Source of the DNA: Actinomycetota bacterium
GTDB taxonomy: Bacteria; Actinomycetota; Geothermincolia; Geothermincolales; RBG-13-55-18
DNA length: 61,557 nt
Reading direction: 5' to 3'
Assembly: GCA_040757835.1 (NCBI GenBank)
Contig: JBFLWJ010000019.1
Coordinates: 1-61,557 of the forward strand
The position numbers and the translations under genes are program-made. Positions 17,304 to 26,044 of this stretch are shown here, one piece after another. The notes under the pieces are model-generated. The model made no database searches. It was given only the letters and a program-made list of their open reading frames with translations, and had not been told where the DNA came from. Every line of letters begins with the position of its first letter. Position 1 is the stretch's first letter.

Positions 17304-17717
17304 TCAGGCCTGCCCGCCGTCCTGGCCGCACCCGCACCCGCACCGGCAGCCGTTGGGCGCGGCGAGCCTGTAGCCGAGCTTGAGCGCCAGGGGGTAGGTT
17401 GCGAAGAGGGAGGCGCAGACGGCGTGGCCCAGGGGGGTGACGTTCTCGTGGTCGAAATGGAATACCCCGGAGTTGATCATCCAGTCGCGCCCCGACTCCG
17501 CCTTGCACATCTCCCATATCCACCGCGTCCACTCCTTGTTGAAGTAGAGGCTGATGCTGGTGACGTAGAAGGCGGCTATGGTGGAGACGTCCAGGAACTT
17601 CCTCACCCGGGCTTTCTTCTCCTCTTCCGCGATGAGCTTGTCGGTCACCTTGGCGTACAGGAAGCCCAGGGAGACCAGCCATGGCGGGTCGATGAGGAAA
17701 CTGTCGTACGGTATCAA
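17304..17717 (-). CDS. Small membrane-associated protein with a Cys-rich tail
   Basis: A 137-residue protein that I do not recognise. It has hydrophobic stretches around residues 13-25, 44-60 and 95-115, with charged loops between, including the EEEKKARVRKF helix. The C-terminus NGCRCGCGCGQDGG has four cysteines at alternate positions, a likely metal-binding or redox tail. TTG at 17717 has GGAAAGGAG eight bases upstream. It lies 55 bases upstream of the EamA transporter gene and may be co-transcribed with it. Confidence 0.7.
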   Translation of the reverse strand: MIPYDSFLIDPPWLVSLGFLYAKVTDKLIAEEEKKARVRKFLDVSTIAAFYVTSISLYFNKEWTRWIWEMCKAESGRDWMINSGVFHFDHENVTPLGHAVCASLFATYPLALKLGYRLAAPNGCRCGCGCGQDGGQA

Positions 17718-17858
17718 CGCGGGCGCTCCTTTCCGTCATGCCGGATGGGGTCCGGCCACAGCTCTCTTATGCGTAGATTATATCTCCCCCCGGCGGCAAG
17801 TACACCTGGGACGGCACGTCCCACCTCAGAGTTCCCCGTTGGATTTAACGCCTCCCCT

Positions 17859-17886
17859 TTGAACGGAGCGCGACTTGATACATAAT
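17859..17886 (+). promoter_or_regulatory. Predicted promoter of the permease gene
   Basis: TTGAAC (17859-17864), 16 bases, CATAAT (17881-17886). The start of transcription would be near 17893, leaving a leader of about 75 bases. Confidence 0.5.
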
Positions 17887-17967
17887 GGCGGGAGGCGGTT
17901 AAACCGGCCGGCCATGAGGAACCGATACTACCGGCAGGACATCTTTATGGTGGAGGCATGACAGAGA

Positions 17968-20334
17968 TTGAGATTACTGCGTAAGAAACTGCGGCGGGAG
18001 ATACTGGAGTCGAAGTTCCGCTTCTTCGCCATAGCCTCGGTGGTGGCCATCGGGATCCTGCTCTTCACCGCCTCCTACATGTCCTTCCTCAACCTCTCCA
18101 AGTCCTACCAGTACACCTACGAGCGGCTCAACTTCGCGGACCTGCTGGTGCGCCTGGACCACGCCCCGGAACGCGTGGTTGAACGCCTGTCCGAACTCCC
18201 CAACATCGAACTCCTCACCCCCAGGGTGAACGATCCCCTGGGCATGGAGCTGGAGGACGGCACGCGCATCACCGGCCAGATCATCGGGGTGCCCGACGAG
18301 GAGCCCTACGTGAACATGCTCTACCTGAGAGAGGGCGAGGCGCTCACCGGGCAGGAACAGGAACTCACGACCCTGGTCGAATACCACTTCGCCACCTTCA
18401 ACGACCTGCACGAAGGGGACACCATCTACGCTGTCAAGAACGGCGAGCGGGTGCCGGTGCGCATCGCCGGCGTGGTCAGCAGCCCCGAGTACATGGTGGT
18501 CTTCCGCAACCGCCAGTTCCCCATGACCTCGGCCACGGTGTACGGCGTCTTCTACTTCAACATGGACCAGGCCCGCGCGCTCACAGGCTTCGCCTCCAAC
18601 TCCTTTAACGAGTTCGCCTTCACCTTGAAGGACTACGCGCTGCTGGAGACCACCGAGAACCAGGTGCGGGAGGTCCTCAAACCATACGGCATCGAGGAGG
18701 TCACCAACAGGGACAACCAGATCTCCAACACCCTGCTGGAGATGGACCTGCGCTCGTTCCACGACTTCGCCCTCTTCTTCCCCATCCTCTTCTTTTCCAT
18801 CGCCGCCTTCAGCATCTACATGATCCTCTCCCGGCTGGTGCGCACCCAGAGGCCCATCATCGGCCTCATGCGCGCCGTGGGGTATTCCTCCCGCCGGGTG
18901 CTCTTCCACTACATGTCCTTCGCGCTGGTGGTGGGGCTGGTGGGGGTGGTGTTCGGCAGCCTGTTGGGGCTGGCGGCGACCGGCCTCGTCTCGAAGCTAT
19001 ATTCCATCCAGATGAAGATCCCCTTCGTGAAGTACGGCGTCTACCCCCAGGTCTTCCTGTTCGGGTTCCTCATGGCCATGGCCTTCTGCGCCATCTCGGG
19101 CATCGTGCCGGCGCGCAGGTCGGCGAAGGTCCAGCCCACCGAGGCCCTTCGCGGCGTGGTCGACCCCATGAAATACGGCAAGGTCTCGTGGGTGGAGAGG
19201 CTGCTGCCGCGCATCGGCAGGCTGCGCGTCTTCTGGCGGCTGCCCCTGCGCAACATCTTCCGCAACCGGCGGCGCACCGCCTTCACAGTCATCGGGATCA
19301 TGTTCGCCATCATCCTCATCATGCTCAACCTGGGCATCAACGATACCGTCAACGCCAACATGGACCAGGCCTTCAACCACCTCTTCACCTTCGATATCGC
19401 GGTGCTCTTCCTCGACCCGCAGACGCGCGTGACCCAGAGCAAGATCGAGAAGATACCGGGAGTGACCCTGGTGGAGCCCACGGTGGGCGCTCCGTGCACC
19501 ATCAGCAACGGCGACGAGGACGTGGACAGCATCCTCATGGGCGCCCTGGTGGACACGGTGATGCGGGGGTTCCTGGACGAGAAGAACAACGAGGTGCAGA
19601 TCTCTCCCAACCACTGCCTTATGAGCCGGAACTACCGCGACCAGTTGGGAGTGGACGTCGGGGACATGGTCGAGGTCACCTCCCAGAACCGTTCCCGTTC
19701 CTTCATGGTCTCTGATTTCATCATGGAGCCCATGGGGTCCTTCGTCTATGTGCCGGTGGAGGAGGCCAGGCAGCTGCTGGGTTACGGGACGAAGTCCTCG
19801 GCCTTCTACATCCAGGTGGACGAGGGCTACTACCAGCAGGTCAGGGACTCCCTCTACGAGATGCCCGAGGTGCTCACCCTGGTCGACCTGAGCCAGATCA
19901 AGGCGGAGATCAACTCCTATATGGCGTTGCTGTACATCGTAATCGCGGTGATGCTTGTCTTCGGGATCATCATGGCCTTCTCCCTCGTCTTCAACACCTC
20001 GACCATCAACATCATGGAGAGGGAGCAGGAGGTGGCCACCATGCTCACCCTGGGGGTGCCGCAGTGGAAGGCCTCGCTCTCCCTGACCCTGGAGAACGTG
20101 ATGATGGGGCTGCTGGGGCTCATCCCCGGCTATATCGCCGCGCGTTTCGTCATGGTCCAGGCCATGAAGCTGTACGAGACCGATCTCTTCGCCTTCACCC
20201 CCGCAATCTCCGTGTGGACCTTCGTGATCACCGGGGTCATGGTCATCGTGCTCATGGTGCTCTCGGAGTTCCCGTCGCTAAGGCACATCCACCGCCTGGA
20301 CCTGGCCCAGTCCACCAAGCGGCGCTCGCTTTAG
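17968..20334 (+). CDS. FtsX-like ABC transporter permease, large two-domain form
   Basis: A 788-residue permease with an N-terminal helix (residues 18-40), a MacB-like periplasmic domain, three helices near 265-380, a second core domain beginning at RLPLRNIFRNRRRTAFTVIGI, a second periplasmic domain, and three C-terminal helices. This is the LolC/MacB type that couples cytoplasmic ATP hydrolysis to mechanical work on lipids, lipoproteins or peptides. No ABC ATPase gene is adjacent, which is unusual. Start TTG 17968 lies eleven bases after GGAGG. An ATG at 17958 in another frame gives only an eight-codon ORF overlapping this start. The end overlaps the convergent flavodoxin gene by four bases. 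Confidence 0.9.
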   Translation: MRLLRKKLRREILESKFRFFAIASVVAIGILLFTASYMSFLNLSKSYQYTYERLNFADLLVRLDHAPERVVERLSELPNIELLTPRVNDPLGMELEDGTRITGQIIGVPDEEPYVNMLYLREGEALTGQEQELTTLVEYHFATFNDLHEGDTIYAVKNGERVPVRIAGVVSSPEYMVVFRNRQFPMTSATVYGVFYFNMDQARALTGFASNSFNEFAFTLKDYALLETTENQVREVLKPYGIEEVTNRDNQISNTLLEMDLRSFHDFALFFPILFFSIAAFSIYMILSRLVRTQRPIIGLMRAVGYSSRRVLFHYMSFALVVGLVGVVFGSLLGLAATGLVSKLYSIQMKIPFVKYGVYPQVFLFGFLMAMAFCAISGIVPARRSAKVQPTEALRGVVDPMKYGKVSWVERLLPRIGRLRVFWRLPLRNIFRNRRRTAFTVIGIMFAIILIMLNLGINDTVNANMDQAFNHLFTFDIAVLFLDPQTRVTQSKIEKIPGVTLVEPTVGAPCTISNGDEDVDSILMGALVDTVMRGFLDEKNNEVQISPNHCLMSRNYRDQLGVDVGDMVEVTSQNRSRSFMVSDFIMEPMGSFVYVPVEEARQLLGYGTKSSAFYIQVDEGYYQQVRDSLYEMPEVLTLVDLSQIKAEINSYMALLYIVIAVMLVFGIIMAFSLVFNTSTINIMEREQEVATMLTLGVPQWKASLSLTLENVMMGLLGLIPGYIAARFVMVQAMKLYETDLFAFTPAISVWTFVITGVMVIVLMVLSEFPSLRHIHRLDLAQSTKRRSL

Positions 20335-21044
20335 GAGGTCCTCTCCCGCAACGACCGGAAGACGGCGTTGAGCTCGTCGATGTAGGCCTGCGGCTCCACG
20401 AAGGGGCGGCTGTAGCCACGTACCGTTTCCTCTCTGATCCCCTCCCCCACCACCTCCTGTCCGGCCTTGAAGACGAACTCGAGCTGCTCTTCCGCGGGGC
20501 AGGGATCGCGGGCCAGGAGAACGGAGGACGGGAAGAGGATGGCCGCGTGCAGCTTGCCGCCCCCCACCTCAGCCATGCGTTCCTCGGCCAGCACCAGGGG
20601 GTCGAAGTTGCGCAGGCCGGGGAAACCGCAGGTCGAGACGAGCACGTTACGGATCTCGCGGTTGATATCGTGCGGGTGGGAGCAGACGCCGTCATGGTAT
20701 TCCTGGTAGGGTTCGGCCAGGGGCATGATGCGGTCCAGGAAACGCTTCATGATGGCGTTCATGTTGCAGATATAGAGCGGCGTGGCGTGGACCACCACGT
20801 CCGCCCGCAGCATCTTTGTGTGCAGGGCAGGTACGTCGTCCTTGTGGCGGCAGACCCCGGGGGTCTTGAACCAGCACCACGTGCACCCCAGGCAGTCGGC
20901 GATCTTCTTGCCCGCGAGATAGACGGTCTCCGTCACGGCCCCTTCGCTGGCCGCGCCGGCCATGAAGCGCTCGAGCACCATGGCCGTAAACCCCTTCTCC
21001 TTGCGCGGGCTGGAATTAAAGGCGAGGACGTACTTCTCTTTCAT
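20331..21044 (-). CDS. NAD(P)H-dependent FMN reductase / flavodoxin-fold protein
   Basis: A 237-residue protein with an FMN-reductase signature: AFNSSPRKEKGFTAMVLERF at the N-terminus for phosphate binding and TPLYICNMNAIMKRFLDR for the flavin ring. A CLGCTWCWF motif at about residues 51-59 resembles the cysteines of the iron-sulfur flavoprotein (Isf) group, which would need the compact CxxCxxC-type spacing. Here only CLGC, C and a later VCRH are present, so a cluster is possible but not certain. The ATG at 21044 has no strong Shine-Dalgarno. Confidence 0.85.
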   Translation of the reverse strand: MKEKYVLAFNSSPRKEKGFTAMVLERFMAGAASEGAVTETVYLAGKKIADCLGCTWCWFKTPGVCRHKDDVPALHTKMLRADVVVHATPLYICNMNAIMKRFLDRIMPLAEPYQEYHDGVCSHPHDINREIRNVLVSTCGFPGLRNFDPLVLAEERMAEVGGGKLHAAILFPSSVLLARDPCPAEEQLEFVFKAGQEVVGEGIREETVRGYSRPFVEPQAYIDELNAVFRSLRERTS

Positions 21045-21190
21045 CTGCCCAAACGATCCTTTCTGTTCTCAGGAGACCACCGGGGATATCGGCCCACCGT
21101 TTCCGGGATTATACAACAAGCGGAAAGGATCGGTGGCGGGAAGACTGGAGCGGGGGTCGGGACAGGACGGCGCGTTCCGGGTCAAGCGGG

Positions 21191-21577
21191 TTATTCCTCT
21201 CCCTCGGTCTCGGAGCGGTAGCATTCGTCGCAATAGACAACGCCGCTGGATAGCCCCTCGACCACCCCCACGAAGAGCCATTCATCGGCATCGAAGTAGT
21301 GGCCGCAGCGCGTGCACAGGGAACCTGCCAGCACCTCGAAACCCATGCGGCGTTCGTCCAGCCCGACCTCTTCCACGGCCTGGGCCGGCTCGAGGCTCAG
21401 GACCCCCCGGGGCATCTCGTTCTCACCGGGACGGCACTGCTGACAGTAGAGATACTCCTTGATGTCCTCCACCTCTATGGCCAGGGCGAAGACCTTCTCG
21501 CCGCCCTGCAGCCGTTTGCCGCATCCCTCGCAGATGCCGCCACCGCTCACCAGCTTCCCGCTCACGAAGTCCCTCAT
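21191..21577 (-). CDS. Small protein with paired zinc-ribbon motifs
   Basis: A 128-residue soluble protein with four CxxC pairs in two sets: CEGC with CQQC in the N-terminal half, and CTRC with CDEC in the C-terminal half, spaced like two zinc ribbons or knuckles. An acidic, hydrophobic middle separates them. I do not recognise the family. The frame is open from 21613, but GGGAGG sits six bases before the ATG at 21577. It is a single gene with no obvious partner. Confidence 0.7.
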   Translation of the reverse strand: MRDFVSGKLVSGGGICEGCGKRLQGGEKVFALAIEVEDIKEYLYCQQCRPGENEMPRGVLSLEPAQAVEEVGLDERRMGFEVLAGSLCTRCGHYFDADEWLFVGVVEGLSSGVVYCDECYRSETEGEE

Positions 21578-21737
21578 GGCCGCCTCCCGCCCGCGCGCCG
21601 CCTTTACCGCCATTGTAAACCTTTTTGCTCCGCCCGGGACGGCTCATGCGTGCCGGGCCGCGTGGGCCGCAAGAACTGCGTCCGCCTGAGCATCGGGGGC
21701 GGCTGCCATGAGCACGGTCGTGCGCTGACAGCCTCTT

Positions 21738-21766
21738 TTGGTTACCGGTGCCCGATAATGTATAAT
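21738..21766 (+). promoter_or_regulatory. Promoter of the bS22-type ribosomal gene
   Basis: TTGGTT (21738-21743), 17 bases, TATAAT (21761-21766). The predicted start is near 21773, about 38 bases before the TTG start codon. Confidence 0.65.
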
Positions 21767-21810
21767 AAATGGGATTCGCAACAGCAAAGCGAGCCAAGAG
21801 GTGGTGATAA

Positions 21811-21906
21811 TTGAGTTCGGTAGTCAAGAAACGCCGCAAGAAGATGCGCAAGAAGAAGCACAAGAAGCTCCTCAAGCGCACGCGCTGGCAGAGAAGGAAC
21901 AAGTAG
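21811..21906 (+). CDS. bS22-type small ribosomal protein (AURKAIP1/COX24 domain)
   Basis: A 31-residue, extremely basic protein: MSSVVKKRRKKMRKKKHKK, then LLKRTRWQRRNK. This matches the tiny AURKAIP1/COX24-domain proteins of Actinobacteria, shown in mycobacterial ribosome structures to be an extra small-subunit protein (bS22) near the decoding centre. Start TTG at 21811 has AGAGGTGG upstream and a good promoter 45 bases before it. It is the best taxonomic marker in the window. Overlapping longer frames in this interval are shadows. Confidence 0.92.
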   Translation: MSSVVKKRRKKMRKKKHKKLLKRTRWQRRNK

Positions 21907-22063
21907 TCATCCGGCCTGGCGCCGGCACGAACACCGGCCCCCAGGCGGGGATGGAAGCCCATACGGCCACGGACATCCCCGCACGTGGGGGTCGAGTCGT
22001 GCCGGCCGCGGAGCCGCTTCATATCAAGGCGCCTTTCTGGGATAATGATGCCTGGTGTTATCG

Positions 22064-23656
22064 ATGAAGAAGATATTCCTATCGCTGCCCCTCGTTCTCC
22101 TGCTCGTCTCCATCCTCTCTCCGGGCACGGGAGCGCTGGCTGCTGAGCCTCCGCGGGTGAGCTACGAGTTGGACCTCACGCGTGCCGGTGCGGGCGAGCT
22201 GACGGTGACCGTGCGGGTGGATGCCGGGCCCCAGCCCCTGGTGCTGGAGATGCCGGACACCTATGGAGGCGGCCTCGCGGCCGAGCTGTCGTCCCACGTC
22301 GAGGAAGAGCGGGCGGAAGACCCCTCCGGCGGTCCGCTGCCGGTGAGCAGGGACGGCAACTCCTGGTCAATCGAGCACTCGGGGAGCGTGACTTTCAGCT
22401 ACTCCCTCCGCATGCGTGATTACTCGACGGGGACCGCCTACCTCGATTCCCTAGCGGCATCGGGAGTCCCCTGGCCGTATTTCCCCTTGCTCGATGCGGA
22501 CCTCGCGTACCTGCCGGGATACGCCGTTTTCGTGCGCCCCACCGGGCAGGCCTACGCGCCCTCACTGCAGCTGAAGTTGCCGGCAGGGTGGCAGCAGGCC
22601 CTGCCCTGGCCGGAACAGCCGGCGGACATGGACGAGCTGCTGAACAACGCCATCTGTGCCGGAGACCTCATCCTTAGCGAGCAGGGTCCGCTCCTGGTCG
22701 CCGCCCCCGCGGGGACGGCGGCGGCCGCGGAGGGGAGCCTGGCTGAGTTCGGCGCCAAGGCCAGGGCGCTCCTGGAGGAGGCCGAGGGCCTTCTCGGCGG
22801 GCTGGACCTGGCGGATGGCCACCGCCTGGTCCTCACCCTCCTCTTCCGCGGCGACGGTGTGGCCGTGGGCGAACGCCATTACCCATCGTCCCCTTTCTCC
22901 GGCAGCATCGCCATCCCCGCCGCGGCGGGCAACGACCCCCTCTCCGACGCCATCATCGAGGCGGCGGCGCGCGGCATCTCATCCCTGCTCATCTCGGGGG
23001 AACTCGAGGTCGAGAGCGAAGCACAGTGGCTGCTCCAGGGCTCCTCGTGGTACCTGCAGGACCTGCTCCCTTACGAAACTGGGTTGTGGGGGGCGAACCT
23101 CTTCTGGGACCGTTTCAACCTCAGCTACGACACCTACCGCAATGCCCGGGCGGCGTCGACCGCCAGCCTGGCCGAGGCGGGCACCCTGGGCTACGAGTCC
23201 CGGGAGGCGGCCATTATACTCAACTGCGGGGGCGCCGCCGCCAGTGCGTCCATCGACTCCGACCTGCGCTCCCAGCAGCCCTACGCCCTGGACCTCACGA
23301 CCTTCCTGGGCAACCTGGCCGGGATCGCGGATGCCGAAGGCCCCCTGGACAACGCGGGCATACTCGCCGCGCTCACCGAGCTTACCGGCCGCGACTGGAC
23401 CGCCTTCTTCCGCGACTACATAGAGGGCAGCCTGGAGATCCCGGCCTCCGCCTTCTCTTCCCTCAACGTCGTGGAGCCGGGCGGCTCCAGCGTAGCCCCA
23501 GAGCCCCCCGACGTGGAGGCCTCCTCCTCGGACTGGATCATCCTCGCCATCGCCGTGCTGGTGGTCCTGATCATCCCCTTCGTCCTTGAGCCCTATACCA
23601 TGCGCCCGCGCAAGCCCGGCTTCCTCGAACGGCAACTCTCCAAAGACGACGACTAG
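22064..23656 (+). CDS. Secreted, membrane-anchored M61-like protein lacking the catalytic motif
   Basis: A 530-residue protein with a signal peptide (MKKIFLSLPLVLLLVSI to about residue 27), a beta-rich N-terminal region, a long helical middle and a C-terminal membrane anchor near residues 493-513. The C-terminal pattern (short-helix block, then DWTAFFRDYIEGSLEIPASAF) resembles the end of M61 glycyl-aminopeptidases. I find no HExxH zinc site; the equivalent region reads IIEAAARGISSLLISGE. It is therefore probably a non-catalytic relative, or an unrelated protein with a similar architecture. No Shine-Dalgarno is visible. GATAAT at 22041 and an in-frame GTG at 22055 suggest a very short leader. 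Its stop codon abuts a repeat element. Confidence 0.7.
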   Translation: MKKIFLSLPLVLLLVSILSPGTGALAAEPPRVSYELDLTRAGAGELTVTVRVDAGPQPLVLEMPDTYGGGLAAELSSHVEEERAEDPSGGPLPVSRDGNSWSIEHSGSVTFSYSLRMRDYSTGTAYLDSLAASGVPWPYFPLLDADLAYLPGYAVFVRPTGQAYAPSLQLKLPAGWQQALPWPEQPADMDELLNNAICAGDLILSEQGPLLVAAPAGTAAAAEGSLAEFGAKARALLEEAEGLLGGLDLADGHRLVLTLLFRGDGVAVGERHYPSSPFSGSIAIPAAAGNDPLSDAIIEAAARGISSLLISGELEVESEAQWLLQGSSWYLQDLLPYETGLWGANLFWDRFNLSYDTYRNARAASTASLAEAGTLGYESREAAIILNCGGAAASASIDSDLRSQQPYALDLTTFLGNLAGIADAEGPLDNAGILAALTELTGRDWTAFFRDYIEGSLEIPASAFSSLNVVEPGGSSVAPEPPDVEASSSDWIILAIAVLVVLIIPFVLEPYTMRPRKPGFLERQLSKDDD

Positions 23657-23740
23657 GGTCAGGTCTTGGATATTGGATTCAATCAGGAGAATCTACCTCG
23701 ACCCGGGCCGCATGGATCCAAAAGCCAAGAACTGACCCCC
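23656..23740. repeat. Inverted-repeat element C1
   Basis: An 85-base element whose left arm begins GGGTCAGGTCTTGGATATTG at 23656. Its right arm, read in reverse complement from 23740, is GGGGGTCAGTTCTTGGCTTT. It begins within the stop codon of the preceding gene. Confidence 0.7.
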
Positions 23741-23787
23741 AAACGGAAGGCCCGGTTATCCATGATCCGGCGCTGGCCCGAGGAGCC

Positions 23788-23873
23788 GGACCAGGCTTCT
23801 TGTTTGTTGCATTCCACCTGAGACGGCTACTTTAACCTTGGCCGCACGAATGCAAGAAACAAGACCTGACCCG
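23788..23873. repeat. Inverted-repeat element C2
   Basis: The right arm (23850-23873, reverse complement GGGTCAGGTCTTGTTTCTTG) pairs with the left arm at 23788-23813 (GGACCAGGCTTCTTGTTTGT) with small gaps. It ends exactly where the convergent FecR gene stops. Confidence 0.65.
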
Positions 23874-25472
23874 CTAGGGGACGGTGACCTTGACGGCGTT
23901 GCTGTACTTGATGATGGTGCCGTCCTTGTAGATGCCCACGCGGTAATAGTACGTGTGCCCCGAGGTTACCCCGGTGTCGGTAAAGGACCTCGCGCTGGCG
24001 TCCACGTAGGTGCAGGTGTCGCCGGGATAAGCGGGCGAGGGGTTGGTCTCGGAGCGGCAGACCTTGAAGCCGGAATAGGTGCCTCCCCCGCTCACGTCCC
24101 AACTGAGCGAGATCTTGCCGCTGGCCGCCGTCGCGCTGAGGGTGATGGAGAGCTCCGCGGGCGCACCGGGAACGGTCACCTGGACGGCGTTGCTGTAACC
24201 CAGGACATCTCCCGCATTGTACACGGCAAGCCGGTAGTAATAGGTATGCCCCGCCTGCACGCTGGTATCCGTGGCGGAACGTGAAGCGGCCCCGTCGACA
24301 TACATCCACCAGTCACCGGGATATGAGGGCGAGGGGTTGGTCTCGGAGCGGCAGAGCTTGAAGCCCTGGTAACCGCTGTAGCCGGTGACGGTCCAGGAGA
24401 AGTCCACCGCTCCCGCTCGCGCCGACCCCGTGAGCGAGACGCTCTTCTCCACGGGGGGCGTCGGGGTGGGAGTGGGTGCGGGCGCCGGGGACGGCTGCGG
24501 TTGCGGGGCCGGCTGCTCGCCCTCTTCCCCGGTGGGGGCCTGCGGCTCCGGGGGTTCTCCGTCCGCCACCGCCTCGTCCAGCCTGGAGAGCTCCCCGACG
24601 GGAAGGCCCAGCGCCTCGTCGAGGGACTTGTTCCACCTCAACCACTCGCTGTCCAGGTCCTCGAGCGTGACCTCCTGTACCCGCGGCCCCTCCGGCCCCC
24701 CGTAGATGAGAACGTCGCCCTGTTCGAGCTGGGAGGCGAGTCCCTCTATCTCCGCGGCGTCCAGGGTCACCTCCACTGCCGATTGCACCGAGATGATCTT
24801 ACCCGCTTCACCGCGCACGTCGAAAGTGAAGGCCGTACCCCGGGCGGCGACGGAAACACCCGTGGCACGGGCGGTGTACCTGGCGCCCTCCACGACGCGG
24901 TGGTAGGTCTGGCCCCTCGCGACCTCCGCGACCAGGCCTTCCTCGCCGGCGGCGAATCCCACCTCCCCCTCGCCGTACAGGCGCATGATGCAGCCCGACT
25001 CGAACTCGACGATGCACTGGGCATCTGCGGACGCCAGGATGGTATCGCCCGCCTCGATGACCTCATCGTCTCCGGCTTTACGCTCCTCTCCCTGGACATC
25101 GCGTATGGTGACCTCGCCGCGTTCTACGAAGAGCATGGACATGTTGCCCGGCTCCCACGGCACCGGCCCGCCCCCGCCGACGAGGACGATGGCCAGGATG
25201 GTGATGAGGGCCGCCGCCGCCAACGCCGCGGCCGCCCAGGCCAGGCGGGGCACCAGACGGCCACGGGTAGCCTCGCGCGTGAGTTCGCGACCCTGTGAGA
25301 CGGCCCCGTTCCAGATCCTGCGACGGGCGTCTTCGCTCAAGCCGGATATCTCTGGCGCCGTGCCGCGCACTCTGTTCCCCAGCACGACCAGTCCACCGAG
25401 CTCCACGTCCAGCCGCAGGTCCTCGCCGTCGAGGGCGCGAAGGAGATACTGCGAGTACAGTTTCTCTCTCAT
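23874..25472 (-). CDS. FecR-domain anti-sigma-like protein with two Fn3 modules
   Basis: A 532-residue protein. Residues 1-75 are cytoplasmic and should bind the sigma factor. A helix at about 77-98 crosses the membrane. A FecR-type beta domain follows (about 108-255: EAGDTILASADAQCIVEFES, TGVSVAARGTAFTFDV). A Pro/Gln/Thr linker near 310-345 leads to two Fn3-like modules of about 90 residues that share CRSETNPSPxYPGD and SGHTYYYR, clearly an internal duplication. Start ATG 25472 overlaps the sigma gene stop (ATGA), so the two are coupled. The Fn3 tail suggests that the outside domain senses or binds surface polymers. Confidence 0.85.
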   Translation of the reverse strand: MREKLYSQYLLRALDGEDLRLDVELGGLVVLGNRVRGTAPEISGLSEDARRRIWNGAVSQGRELTREATRGRLVPRLAWAAAALAAAALITILAIVLVGGGGPVPWEPGNMSMLFVERGEVTIRDVQGEERKAGDDEVIEAGDTILASADAQCIVEFESGCIMRLYGEGEVGFAAGEEGLVAEVARGQTYHRVVEGARYTARATGVSVAARGTAFTFDVRGEAGKIISVQSAVEVTLDAAEIEGLASQLEQGDVLIYGGPEGPRVQEVTLEDLDSEWLRWNKSLDEALGLPVGELSRLDEAVADGEPPEPQAPTGEEGEQPAPQPQPSPAPAPTPTPTPPVEKSVSLTGSARAGAVDFSWTVTGYSGYQGFKLCRSETNPSPSYPGDWWMYVDGAASRSATDTSVQAGHTYYYRLAVYNAGDVLGYSNAVQVTVPGAPAELSITLSATAASGKISLSWDVSGGGTYSGFKVCRSETNPSPAYPGDTCTYVDASARSFTDTGVTSGHTYYYRVGIYKDGTIIKYSNAVKVTVP

Positions 25473-26044
25473 CGCAACTCTCCCGTCTCCAGCGCCTCCA
25501 CCTCGCGCCGCAGGGCTTTCAATGCCCGGTGCAACCGCACCGCCAGGTTGCCCTTGCTGCAGCCGATGGTCTCCGCGATCACCTGGTTATCCATCTCGTC
25601 GATGAACTTCAGCTCTATCACCACTCGATGCTTCTCCGGCAGGGAGAGCATCGCCCGCAGCAGCAGGCGGTTCTCTTCCTGGCGCTCAATGCCCCTGGTG
25701 GGATTGTCGCTCGCCTCCAGTTGGGGCAACACCTCTTCAAGGTCGACCATCTTCGCCTTTCCCTCCCGCCGGTAGTGGTCGATGACGTTATTGGCCGCGA
25801 TGCGCACCAGCCAGGAGCAGAAGGAGGCTCCCTTCCACTTGAAATCCCCGATACCCCCCAGGGCCTTCTCAAAGGTGCGCGCGGTGATGTCCTCCGCATC
25901 GCTGACGTTCCCTACGCGCCTGAGGACGTATCCATAGATGCCGTCGACATAATGCTCGTACAGCTCGGCGAAGGCATCCATGCTGGTCCCTGCCTTGAGC
26001 ACAAGCTCCTTTTCTTTTTCCTGGTCCATGGGCACCAGGGGCAT
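25469..26044 (-). CDS. ECF-type RNA polymerase sigma factor
   Basis: A 191-residue sigma-70-family protein with region 2 (AFAELYEHYVDGIYGYVLRR, DAEDITARTFEKAL), a short linker, and region 4 (LPEKHRVVIELKFIDEMDNQ, then AETIGCSKGNLAVRLHRAL). It lacks regions 1 and 3, as in extracytoplasmic-function sigmas. It is co-translated with the FecR-domain membrane partner downstream, which is expected to hold it inactive until an envelope signal arrives. ATG 26044 lies seven bases after AGGAGA. Its target promoters are unknown; I looked for an obvious autoregulatory motif upstream and saw none. Confidence 0.93.
   Translation of the reverse strand: MPLVPMDQEKEKELVLKAGTSMDAFAELYEHYVDGIYGYVLRRVGNVSDAEDITARTFEKALGGIGDFKWKGASFCSWLVRIAANNVIDHYRREGKAKMVDLEEVLPQLEASDNPTRGIERQEENRLLLRAMLSLPEKHRVVIELKFIDEMDNQVIAETIGCSKGNLAVRLHRALKALRREVEALETGELR

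Noticed and set aside
17958..17984. Eight-codon ORF MTEIEITA overlapping the permease start
   Set aside because: The ribosome site is only one base from its ATG, too close to use. It is noted as a possible start-site complication only.
21801..22067. 88-residue frame covering the bS22 gene in another frame
   Set aside because: Its Gln/Glu-rich translation is the frameshift of a Lys/Arg-rich gene, and it has no ribosome site.
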